64,000 nucleotides of DNA from Rhizoctonia solani (Eukaryota; Basidiomycota; Agaricomycetes; Cantharellales; Ceratobasidiaceae). Location of the stretch: assembly GCF_016906535.1 (NCBI RefSeq), contig NC_057385.1, positions 3,410,001 through 3,474,000 of the forward strand. The letters run 5' to 3'. The translations under genes and the position numbers were made by a program. Position 1 is the first letter of the stretch. The number at the start of each line of letters is the position of its first letter. Positions 1-9,800 of this stretch are shown here, piece by piece. Below the pieces are notes generated by a model. That model was given only the letters and a program-made list of their open reading frames with translations. It ran no database searches and was not told where the DNA came from.

Positions 1-130
1 CAGTGGCACCCCAGTCCGGCGTTCCGCCTCACCTGCCCCCATCTCTCTTCGTCCTCCGGTCCCGGTCGTTTGTATCTACCTTATATCCTTCGCCCTCGTC
101 TATCACTTATTCCCTTTCTCGGCCCAAGGC
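1..130 (-). repeat. Dispersed repeat family, partial copy 1
   Basis: The first ~80 bases resemble, in inverted orientation, segments near 1250-1330 and 16850-16920, and in the same orientation 9540-9620. The shared core contains a CACCCCGGTTCGG-like block followed by a CCGCCTC block and a CCCATCTCT stretch. The copy is truncated by the window edge. No coding potential was recognised. Confidence 0.4.
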
Positions 131-1179
131 CAAGTAAGGGGACAAGCACTATACATGACTGAAACACTAAACGAAACTTGATCAGTGGCTGATAGATGTA
201 ACGGGTAACTAGTTGAGGGAGTAAAGTGGGTGAATCAAATTCATCCACGGGCAAGATTTTTCTTGTCATCCTGCTAGTAGAATTCAAATAATCTTTTCTG
301 AGGCTGTAATATGCCTACTGCTTGCTCCAAATACATAGCCTTGGTTTCAAAGCTTTCTGATTATAGGAGATACAAGGCAGCAAAGCTGACCGTGGGTGAA
401 TCAAATTCACCCGTTTTGCTCCCTATATGAGACACTGAGAATGAAATTGGTTACCTATTCGTTACAATACGATCCTGGCCCGACCGAGAGCAGTAAAGGT
501 ATAGGAGCTCAATCCATGGCTTCAAGTCCACTTTATCCGTTCCTCATCTTAAAGTGACTGAATCAGCCTTTCGGTTCGCCCGGGAAATTACAGGTGTGTC
601 GGAAGACGATTAAGACGGTGTAGCAAAGCATCCGGGTAAGAGGATTGTGCGTTTGCAAGCAGAAAAGGCATAGGAAGGGTGGTGAAAGAGGTGGGGAGTG
701 CGGCGCAGAATAGGGAAGCCATACGCGTCAACCTGCCAAGGCTCCCGTTGGTGAAGGAAGTAAGAAGAGCGCGCTCATGTGCACCGTGTTTTCTCTTCTA
801 TCCCAATTAGCTAGTGTGGGTTTGCAGAAGGGAATGCAATTCGAGTATTAGCTTTCAACAACACTTTACTTACCACCTCATCCTCTTGACCTGATAAGCA
901 TCTTTTTCCTTGCGATTTGTGACAACGAGACGGGTTCGTCTTTGTTTTTCCCGTTTTGTTTTGTTCTTTCTGTTTTTTCTTGTCTTGTCTTGTTTTGTTT
1001 TTCTTATTTTCTTGCGCAACTCGACCGAATACCCCTGTTAAACCGGATAGAAATCGAATACTTTAAGTGTAAATAAATGCAGTAAATAAAGCAATAATAA
1101 GCTCAATAGAGCGAACTTGAACAAGCTAAGATGAGAATGAAGAAAACCCGTAGATCATCCCGACGGTATAAGTTCTAAC
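131..1179. other. Intergenic, no gene recognised
   Basis: Only short unsupported reading frames are present. There is a T/G-rich stretch at about 940-1010 and little else. No RNA gene or conserved protein motif was recognised. Confidence 0.5.
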
Positions 1180-1880
1180 TTGGTCTTGGGCCGGCACAGC
1201 GAGAGAGGGGGCACAGCACGATAAGTAAGACAAACGACTGGGACCGGCGGATGAGGAGGAGTGGGTGTCGGAGAGGCGGAACACCGAAGCAGGGTGCCAC
1301 CGGGGCCGCGCCACCGAATGAGCTGGGTGGGCGGCCAAACCGGGTCGAATGGGAGAATAAGGTGCGGGTGGGATGGACTCACAGAAAAAGGGGAGGAAAC
1401 GAGTGACTGATGCTGCGGATGACGGCGAGCTTGTAGGATGTGGTATGAATGGAAAGGAACAAAAAGGCGCAAGCTCCGAACTATGGTGTTACACCGGGTA
1501 GCGCCGATCTAAATCCCCGGCCTGGGCGGCCCAGTATAAGTTTTGCGGCCTCCGGCCTCCGGCACAAAACCCCACTTCCTTTATACTGAGCACAAGAGGA
1601 GGTACCTCCAAGAAGTAAAGTCCTCGGGGCATATGTGGGAATGTGAGAGAGTAAAATACGGAAAATTCAGAAGACGCAAAAATATTCCAATTTCAATACG
1701 TGTGAGGCATTGTGCCGCGTGGCCGCAGGTATGGCGCGACTATGCGACATGTTCAACATCTCATCGATAGGGTTCCCTTCTCAGCCACTGCACTCCTATG
1801 TACTGTTGTAAGGCACCGCCCACTCGACCTTGGATTTCTGCTAGCCTCTCGACTCCCAGACCACCCGATGCCGCGAAGTT
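1180..1880 (+). repeat. Dispersed repeat family, long copy 2
   Basis: This segment aligns by eye, in the same order and orientation, with 16760-17350. Shared blocks are a GGCGGAACRCCGAA block near 1275, a GCCACCGARYGAGCTGGG block near 1310, a GGCCCAGTA...TTTTGCGGCC block near 1530, and a GCACCGCCCACTCGACCT block near 1815. The copies are diverged, and the open frames inside are not conserved between copies, so it is probably a non-coding element. Its termini could not be fixed. Confidence 0.5.
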
Positions 1881-2148
1881 GCGGCGCCGAATGGCCCACC
1901 CTTCTTATCTAGAGCCAAAAGGTGATCTCTATCGATGAGTCTAACAACTATCCAAGCTCTGAAGACTAAGGAGAGTTTTTATGCTCTTATGGGGCCAATA
2001 TATATCATTCCAGCCACATTTGACCCCGTAGCAACCATAATACATCTACACCAGAAACCAAAGTAACCTGTGTATATAGTCAGCGTCCGGGCCGGCCTTA
2101 TAGATAGTTTCTTATTATATACCATCCAAAATACCAGACCCAGATTTG

Positions 2149-5100
2149 CTAGTTTTCAGCTGACACCTGAGATCCCGATTGTGCTTGATCTGGAACGTTG
2201 AACGCGGAAATGCTCTGAGCCCATTCCGTTTCAGGGTACAATACAGACTTACCATGATGTGATTCCGAAGAGGGGTTCCCGATCTCTTGGACACCATAAT
2301 TACCCAGTATTTGTTCCTAAAATAGTATGTGCGAATATCGCATTTGACAAAATAAGAAGAATCAAATTCTACTGATATACGCACCAACTGCGGAATATAT
2401 TGACCGTAATCAGGACTAGAGCATATCGTTATACAAGAGATTCTATGCACTCACCCGCTGAAAGAACAAAACAACAGTGCTTCTGTATTAGTTAAAGCCC
2501 ACCCCAAAACATTGAGCCAAGTACACATACACTCTAAGATCATGAATACCGGTCCTCAAGCCATCAATGTGCTGTTACAGGGAACACAACTCATACAAAC
2601 CATCTATGGTAGAGGTTCCCAATCCTCAGCTGTGAGTATAAATTTGTTCTAAAGAAGAAATAGGTCCATACAGCCTAAAAAAAAAGAGATCGGATTCTCT
2701 AGTTATTGACGGATATTCGAGCAAGTTGCTGCCGTATTTGTACCTTCTGGGAGGTTAGACACGAGCTTCTGTTAGTGAAAATCGCTTAGATAAAACTGGT
2801 ATTAGGTACACACGAGCTGGGACATCAAGCGGGAAGGTCTCGAGTGATCAACGGGTGCCCTCTGCGGCAGTGATAAATGACCAGATAAAACATACCCACT
2901 GAGAAAATAAGTAAGCCGATCAAAGAGTGGTAAGTACATGCGATATGGCTTGAGATCCATAGCAGACTCACGGGCTGAGATTAAAGCCACCAAACCGCGA
3001 AGATGAGTGCACAATGCCTCCTGATCGTTGTTTTGTACACACGTTCTATAAATACGAAAAGGGAGAGGGGTGGCAGAGGTGTCAGTCACCATTCGTACGC
3101 TCAAAGTAAAATCTAGGCACATGCTGCGTAGAAGTCGTAAACATTTGTCACGGTGCAAATAAAGGAAACATGGGCCCACTCTCTAAATTGTTAAGCACTA
3201 CTTCGTAAGCTAGTCCGATCTATGCCATACATTACGCACCCGCTGAGGAGCCAAACAGCATGTAGTGTGTCGTCAGTGCATATCCATCCTCGACATGAAC
3301 ACTATACGCACAAGCTGAGGTACCGAACGGCACGCATTGTGTCGTCAGCGCATATCCATCCTTGACATGAACACTATACGCACCTCCTGAGGTACCGAAC
3401 GGCACGCATTGTGTCGTCAGTGCATATCTATCCTCGACATGAACACTATACGCACCCACTGAGGTACCGAACGGCACGCAGTGTGTCGTCAGTACATATC
3501 CATCCTCCACACCAGCCCTATACGCACCCGCTGAGGTACCGAACGGCACGCAGTGTGTCGTCAGCGCATATCGATCCTCGACATGAACACTATACGCACC
3601 CACTGAGGTACCGAAGGGCACGCATTGTGCCGTCAGTGCGTATCCATCCTCGACATCAATCCTATACGCACCTCCTGAGGTACCAAACGGCATGCAGTGT
3701 GTCGTCAGCGCATATCCATCCTTGACATGAACACTATACGCACCTCCTGAGGTACCGAACGGCACGCATTGTGTCGTCAGTGCATATCTATCCTCGACAT
3801 GAACACTATACGCACCCACTGAGGTACCGAACGGCACGCAGTGTGTCGTCAGTACATATCCATCCTCCACACCAGCCCTATACGCACCCGCTGAGGTACC
3901 GAACGGCACGCAGTGTGTCGTCAGCGCATATCGATCCTCGACATGAACACTATACGCACCCACTGAGGTACCGAAGGGCACGCATTGTGCCGTCAGTGCG
4001 TATCCATCCTCGACATCAATCCTATACGTACCCACTGATGTACCGGACGGCACACAGTCGATCGTCAGTACAGACCTATGCTTGACATTCATGCAGTACG
4101 CACATCCTACATTACCGCATGCAGATTAATTATCTATCGCCAGGTATATTCTCTCTCAGTTTGCTCAATACGCACCGACTTGATTCCCACCGGTATCGAG
4201 TATCACGCATTGAACAAGCATTTCTATCGCGAACTTATTTTCACCGAACCTTCTGAAATACAACATGTCAGTATGAAAGCTGTGGGCACACACATCATCT
4301 CCAGAAACATCATTCACTTACTGTCTGGTATTGTAGTTCCGAATAATTTACTTGAATATCCATGTACTCGTGGGTCACCGTCTACGTACCTCCTACAGTC
4401 CCAAAATTCAGTGCTTCCACCCTTGGCTCAATCACAAACTGTGAATGAATGTACCATCTATTTATTCCCGACCGCCACAACGTCATTAGTACTCAATCAC
4501 AATGTTAAGATTCATATTTAGCTACGTACTGCCTGCCATGTGGTCCGTTGATGAATACTTTGTCAAGCCTTCATACAATCATTAGCCAATCAATGACCTC
4601 GAACCACCGTGCATGTTTTTCGTACTTGTTACTGTAGTAGTTATAATCGGCTCACTCTCTATTCATCAATACCCTGCATCAGACACTGCTGTCTTCTTCA
4701 AAAAAATCCCCTACCTGCTATTCGTATGACACGTGTTTAGCTCTGGCGACACGCGCCTCCTTTCTTTGGATAAGTAAGCTATATTTGATTTGTTTACGAA
4801 ACCATCTGAGACTCACACACTTTTAGGCAGTCCCCCAGTAGGCACCACCAGATTGGGTTGTGAGTACTCACTTCCTAAATGCTATTGATACCGATCAACC
4901 ATTTGTTAGCATATAGGCTGATAACCGGCATGCCTATTGGTAGCGTACAGAACGTACTTACAAATTGTCTCATTTATCGCGCTCAGATCTATGTGTTAGG
5001 ATTTTCTACACGACAGCCTAACAGATCGGCGATAAGTGTAATCGAATATATTGTCACGTGGACCTTGAATGTAGGAGACCTACCACCAACTAATGGAATT

Positions 5101-5981
5101 GTTATTATGACTTCTACATCAAGAAAAGATACGAATAGGATGATAGTAAATGCGATATATACCTTCTGTGAAAGCACGTTGATCAGTCCTTTGCCTCAGC
5201 CCCACTCTAAGGCACCCACCATCTATAAATAATGTGAGAAACGAGGTCACACTCATATGGCTTTTGGGAACCCTGACTTTCTGTTCATTGTGAAGTCCGA
5301 GTTAGCAGCGAATCTCAAAACCATAGCCGCACACTCGAACGTACGATCTATATTGATATATGGTCCCGGCCTAAGGTCATAACTCCCGATACTGTTGTCA
5401 TTTGGACATACCCACTGCTCAAAAGTTATCATGCCATGTATAGATACCTCAGTTGGCGCATACTCACATCCTGTTTCCGAACGGACTCAAACTCTTTAGT
5501 ACATCAGTATGACAATTCACTCACCCTCTGTTGAAGCGTTCCCGACGACCATCGTCAGCACCTAGGTCTTATCTGAAGATTTGCGTACGAACCGCCTATC
5601 AACGCTTTAGCTTTCTTCGCTTCAATCATGATCAGGATTAGGGTTTAGTACGCACTCGCTGTACAGATTCGTTGAGACCGATTGTCAATCGGACTGCAAA
5701 ACCGGATCGCCAAGTCCAAATCCCACTCACTTCCTATATGGGTATATCATATTTTGTCAGGATCATATACTGTTATACACAGAGCTCTATCTTACATCCT
5801 TCAGAATACGCGGGGGATTGGGCTAGACTCAGCAAGTCGAAGCGCTTCGTATGTTTTTACATCTCATACCTTTGAACCCTGCATATCGGAAATCGCACAA
5901 TAATAGAACGATAGGATTATGGTATATAATTATCGGCGATGCTTGATAAATGGGAAATATAGGCGCGAGAGACCGTACCAT
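2149..5981 (-). CDS. Candidate gene built from 49 successive single-codon microexons
   Basis: I do not recognise the product. The model starts with ATG 5979-5981, followed at once by a GTACGG donor, then a 9-nt exon 5870-5878, then 49 exons of exactly 3 nt. Their lower coordinates are 5796, 5731, 5656, 5593, 5525, 5468, 5412, 5345, 5278, 5220, 5163, 5087, 5015, 4954, 4872, 4803, 4715, 4656, 4530, 4455, 4390, 4322, 4250, 4176, 4104, 4032, then every 72 bp from 3960 to 3240, then 3180, 3121, 3043, 2972, 2896, 2814, 2744, 2672, 2601, 2531, 2455, 2385. Two longer exons, 2253-2316 and 2149-2189, end the gene at TAG. Every microexon has the form AG|NNN|GT, usually with a good donor (GTGCGT, GTGAGT, GTATGT, GTACGT), a branch-like CTNAY and a pyrimidine-containing acceptor. 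The spliced frame is 264 nt (87 aa) without a stop. It begins MGSKDERARDWIKMK and is rich in Trp, Arg and Glu in the middle. An in-frame TGA lies just upstream of the ATG. Ambiguous exons: 5087 (or 6 nt, 5084-5089), 5015 (or 6 nt, 5012-5017), 4954 (or 7 nt, 4962-4968), 4803 (or 4817-4819), 4250 (or 8 nt). Transcription is unproven. Confidence 0.6.
3232..4180. repeat. 72-bp tandem repeat with 360-bp higher-order period
   Basis: Units are nearly identical between about 3260 and 4090 and repeat every 72 bp. A five-unit block is itself duplicated, so 3411-3725 matches 3771-4085 at an offset of 360 bp. Fourteen AG|NNN|GT modules fall exactly 72 bp apart, at 3240, 3312 and so on to 4176, although the last two units are strongly diverged in sequence. 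Read on the minus strand, each unit contains a GTGCGT donor, a CTGAC branch-like site and a TACCTCAG acceptor, so each is one intron plus one codon. The array also leaves a 286-codon minus frame and two plus frames open, simply because 72 is a multiple of three. Confidence 0.9.
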
Positions 5982-6283
5982 TGCGAGTAGTCAATTTATA
6001 TGAGTTATATGATATTCTTGAATGCCTCGACGCTTGGTCGTGATCTGTGCAAGTGTTAGTTATGCGGAGCTATCGACTCACTGGTGAGTGATAGAGAGCA
6101 GAACGAGAACCGGAGAGGGCGAGATTATAAATACTCGTGACTTAGAGACTTGCAGCTAATTTACCTCGAGGCAGACCTCGAGGTGACCACCAGGCCGATT
6201 CGGGACCGGCCCTGAAGATGGAGACCACAGCTTTAACCCAGTGACCAAACCTGCACGAGCTACATATCCCCTCAAACTGAACC
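5982..6283. other. Upstream region of the microexon gene
   Basis: A possible 5'-UTR intron on the minus strand runs 6081 to 6045, with donor GTGAGT, a CTAAC site and acceptor CACAG. At 37 nt it is shorter than other introns here, so it is weakly supported. The region also separates the microexon gene from the divergently transcribed gene at 6284 and must hold both promoters. Confidence 0.35.
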
Positions 6284-8015
6284 ATGCCCACTAATAAACA
6301 TAAATCTCAATCGCGCCGCTTCGACCCGACCCGCTATGTAGCAGCCGTGATGTATCGATACGCCTTGGCTCCCACTATCCGCGCAATCGGCGCTTCCTCC
6401 CGGAGCCAACCAAAGCTTCTATCATTCATCCCGAATAAGCGACAACCAATCCAGGTCGTACTGGACTTTCCTCTGGATTCGAACTGGGATAGCGGAGCAC
6501 CTCATGAATGGTATACGGGGCAGCCGGAGAAGATTTTTTATAGCCTTGAATATAGAAAGGAAAAGAGCGGAGTTCGACACGAGTTTATCGTGTGTGGTGT
6601 TTAAGGATGGCACCCGTTGTCGCTTTGATCGGGCGGCTGAGGATGCCGGTCGTATAAATGCCCCACTTGAAGAAGGAACAAAGTCCAAAGACACTGCACG
6701 GATTATAAAAACCGACGACGATCAGAAAGAGGTAGACAGCTCCGAGCTACTGCTCACCCTTTTTTCCCCAACGAGAGAGATTTATCGCTTATCCTTTCCA
6801 TCTGCCACAGCATAAAGACACACCCACTTGCTGCCTCATAAACCTTTTTATATATAATTGCTACTTCTTCTCTTGGACAATAACCGCATTGCTTGCTGCT
6901 CGAAGGGCGGTTGACTGGGATGGATTTGCGCAGTCGGAGGAGACTTGGGCAACGATTGTCAACGATTCTCTCAAACATCTAGCACCGGCTTCCTTGAATC
7001 GCTCAAAGGCATCAACTGGAAAAAGGTTCTTAGCCCGGGTTTCGAAGATTGGCAAGTTTGTTGGTTTCAAGCCAAAGCCCTCGTTGCCGGACGCCCCCAT
7101 GTTCCATAGTCTCGTAGACGGGGCAGAGTCGCATCAAGAGAAGTTCAGTTCGCTCCTTAGGAAACCATTGATCGAGCTTCGCGAGACCATCCGATTATCC
7201 ATTCGTAACCTTCTCCTTCGGTCCCAGCTAGCATCCACCCTCGAGGAGCAAATCGACAAGGACGTGAGGGACGCCGCAACCCAAGTTATCAGTCTCTCTG
7301 CTGTGCGTGCGGCAGGTGAGATGGCCATGAGGGTGATTACAGCACTACATCCAGCAAAACCAGAGAGTTTGGTGTACGCAGGGCTTGAGTGGAGCGACCA
7401 TTGTGACATCGCATGGGACGTAACATGCGCAGCTGCGGCTGCCGCGGAGTCCGCAAAGGCCGCCCCGGCTGACGGCTGGGTTCAAGAGTGGGATCGAGTA
7501 TGGCAACTTCAGTGGGATGCGAAAATAACGGCCGGAGATGGTGATCAGAATAGACCTATTGGTCAGAATGCGTGCAGACAAGCCAGAGCAGCATGGCGAC
7601 GAGAATGGGACCATATGCATTCAGTACGAGAGGAACATATTTCGCAAATAGTAAACAGTATGCAAGAAGGCATTCTTGCAAAGATTCCAGACCTGGACGA
7701 TGACCGATTGAAGATAGGAGAACGTGCCAAGGTAAATGATATTATGTATAGAATATACACCACCTTACTGATCTACTTGTACGATAGGCTAATGTGGTCA
7801 AGCGCCTGTTCATTGATAAGAAAGCGCAGGTCCAAAACGAAGTGCCTCAGCCACCGCTACAAGAATATATTGAGAGCCGGATCGTGAAGCATTGTGAAAC
7901 GGTACAAAACTTTGGATTTGCTTCCTACGAAGATGGTTTAGAGAAGATTGAAAGTGCCATGCATCAGATATGGATAAAAACTGTTGAAGCTCTACCCGAT
8001 AAAAATTCGAAGTAA
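6284..8015 (+). CDS. Hypothetical protein, alanine- and tryptophan-rich
   Basis: I do not recognise a family. The frame begins at ATG 6284. A second exon frame runs to about 6731. An in-phase intron 6732-6810 (GTAGAC to CCACAG) joins it to a long frame through 7731. A 56-nt intron, 7732-7787 (GTAAAT, CTGAT branch, GATAG), leads to the last exon ending at 8015. The frames around 6500-6605 do not join cleanly, so there may be an unseen intron or an indel. The product is about 500 residues. It has an Ala-rich patch near 7425-7470 and repeated acidic/Trp segments with the pattern EWDxxW, and no clear membrane segment. The continuous long frame and good introns argue that it is a real gene. Confidence 0.55.
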
Positions 8016-8860
8016 TCGCTGGCTTGTACATGTATCACACTATAACTGTATATTGATAGTACTTAAATATGAGATACGGGTGGTCTTGGTCGAACGAGAG
8101 AGTGTGGCGTCGATGCGGGAGCTTATGAGCTCGCGTAGCCTACGAAATGTTATACTATTTGACAGAAAGGCGAGGACATGTTGGAGCGTCGTGTGTTCGG
8201 CGCTTAGTCTCTATGTATTCGTGCTATACAGGACCACAGAATACCTTCCAAAGAGTTTCCTCTCATTGTGCACATCAATTTTTCTCACTTGCCTCTGGAT
8301 AAGCCTACGTATACTTTGAATTGATGGCCCTTATCCTTGAAAAAGGCCTAACTACAGGGGAGACGATAGATGTATATATATCACGACGAGCCCACAAAAT
8401 GCGGAAAATCTGCATATGTGGGATTCACGGCAGCTGCCACCGTACTTGAGCGGTGGTACTAAAATTTCGCTAGAAATGATAATTATATGCTCTACATAGT
8501 TAGGAGAGTAATAGTCCAGAAGACTAACGGACGCTCAGTTTTGTGTTTTTTTTTTTGTTATGTTTACGTCCCACAGTGTGATTTATCTGCGAGTATCCAT
8601 CTTGAACCGAAGTCATTTTACTACTTTCGAAAGTTTCAATAAATTTTTGTATCTCCTGGATTTTTGTATCTCCTGGTATGAGCGATCGTGAAAACTGCCA
8701 AGGTGGTGGTTGACCACATGCTCAGTTAGGTCCATTTTGAAGGAAAGGAGGAGAACGAAACTTGAACCAACCCTTCGCGAACTTCATGAATGCGCTATTG
8801 AGTACCTATTGTGGGATTTCAATATACCTTATACGACTTTGCACGCTTGACAAAACGGAT
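8016..8860. other. Intergenic, no gene recognised
   Basis: Downstream of the hypothetical gene. It contains a perfect 17-bp direct duplication at 8643-8659 and 8660-8676, a T9-10 run near 8550, and no supported coding region. Confidence 0.5.
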
Positions 8861-8958
8861 GACGAGGGTGGGATTCGAACCCACGCTCCGAAGAACTAGA
8901 TTTCAACTGCCTCACAAGCACCTTAGTCTAGCGCCTTAGACCGCTTGGCTACCTCGCC
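8861..8958 (-). tRNA. tRNA-Leu (anticodon AAG) with an intron
   Basis: On the minus strand the acceptor stem GGCGAGG pairs with CCTCGTC. The D-arm contains AGCCAAGCGGTCTAAGGC, and the T-arm is the canonical GGGTTCGAATCCC. The anticodon stem CTAGA/TCTAG encloses a loop with anticodon AAG followed by G37 and an intron of roughly 19 nt. A long variable arm marks it as class II, as expected for tRNA-Leu. The CCA end is not encoded. The exact intron ends are inferred from the usual position after nucleotide 37. Confidence 0.88.
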
Positions 8959-9479
8959 TTGGCCCTCATTCTAAAGATGACATCCAGGATATACGGCCTT
9001 CACGCGAATGTTAAGTGGTCGGATGTTATTCAGTATACATGCCTCCTCGATGGCTTATTTCCTCTTTAGAATCTGGAAAGGGCACCAAATGTGACTATTA
9101 GATACTCATCATCCAGGCTCTCATCACAGAAATGCAAAGCTGGAATTTAATTCAGCTCAATTGCAAGCCAGTTGCTTTTCTTAGTTCGGGGAACTCCGTG
9201 CTGAACACAAGCTCACCACCTTATCAAGTTCAATTGACACAAAAGAGAATCAAACCAAGTGGAGTTTTGCCACAGAGCTCACGGAGTCTGAAAGACTTGT
9301 ACTGGGCCGATCAAGCCGGTCTCTATATAGACACTATTTGTCTTTGATTGATTACGGTACTACGATACGACGCTCGTGCGCCTCGCCTTTTCCTTCTATA
9401 CTACGCACTGCGAGCCTGTTATGCTCGCTTCAGGGGTCCTTATAACTACTGTATGTTTTCTCTGAGAAGTTAGCCCATC
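8959..9479. other. Intergenic, no gene recognised
   Basis: There is a 71-codon plus frame at 9132-9347 without recognisable motifs or splice context, which I do not call a gene. Confidence 0.5.
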
Positions 9480-9625
9480 CACACCACTGTTACTTGCATG
9501 AGGCTTGGTTTGGCCACCCGTCCAGCTCACTCGATAGCGCAGCCCCAGTAGCACCCCGGTTCGGTAGTACCGCCTCTTCCACCCCCATCTCTTCCCGTCC
9601 TCTAGTCCTGGGATAAGTGTCGCCT
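9480..9625 (-). repeat. Dispersed repeat family, partial copy 3
   Basis: This is similar in inverted orientation to 1230-1350 and 16830-16930. The shared features are a TTTGGCCRCCCG block, an AGCTCACTCG block, and a CACCCCGGTTCGG block followed by CCGCCTC. It is the shortest interior copy. Confidence 0.45.
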
Positions 9626-9800
9626 GACAAACGCTTACAATCTGGGGCTCATCAGGACTAGAGCGCATAATGGGCTCGAACTTTTCCTCTGATATTCCAA
9701 CGGTTATCAACGATAGGTGATGTATAGAATACCCGAGGCCAGATTTACATGTTTGCTATAACATTCATCTATCATTAGCTTGTGTCTTAACGGAAGCAAG

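Noticed and set aside
3232..4092. A 286-codon minus-strand frame encoding a 24-residue tandem repeat protein
   Set aside because: It is open because a 72-bp repeat without stops stays open in several frames, and two plus-strand frames are also open. It has no splice-independent support, and the same spaced splice-like modules continue outside it where the long frame ends.
3232..4180. CRISPR-like array
   Set aside because: The units are contiguous 72-bp tandem copies without unique spacers, and the host is a eukaryote.
4078..4521. A 147-codon plus-strand frame
   Set aside because: It overlaps the regular minus-strand module series, has no motif and no plausible start or splice context.
4989..5177. 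A hydrophobic 62-codon minus frame resembling a signal peptide
   Set aside because: It starts at GTG rather than ATG. The hydrophobic run lies in an intron-like segment between the modules at 5163 and 5087.
6045..6081. A firm 5'-UTR intron for the microexon gene
   Set aside because: The donor and CTAAC site are good, but 37 nt is shorter than the other introns in the window, so I note it only as possible.
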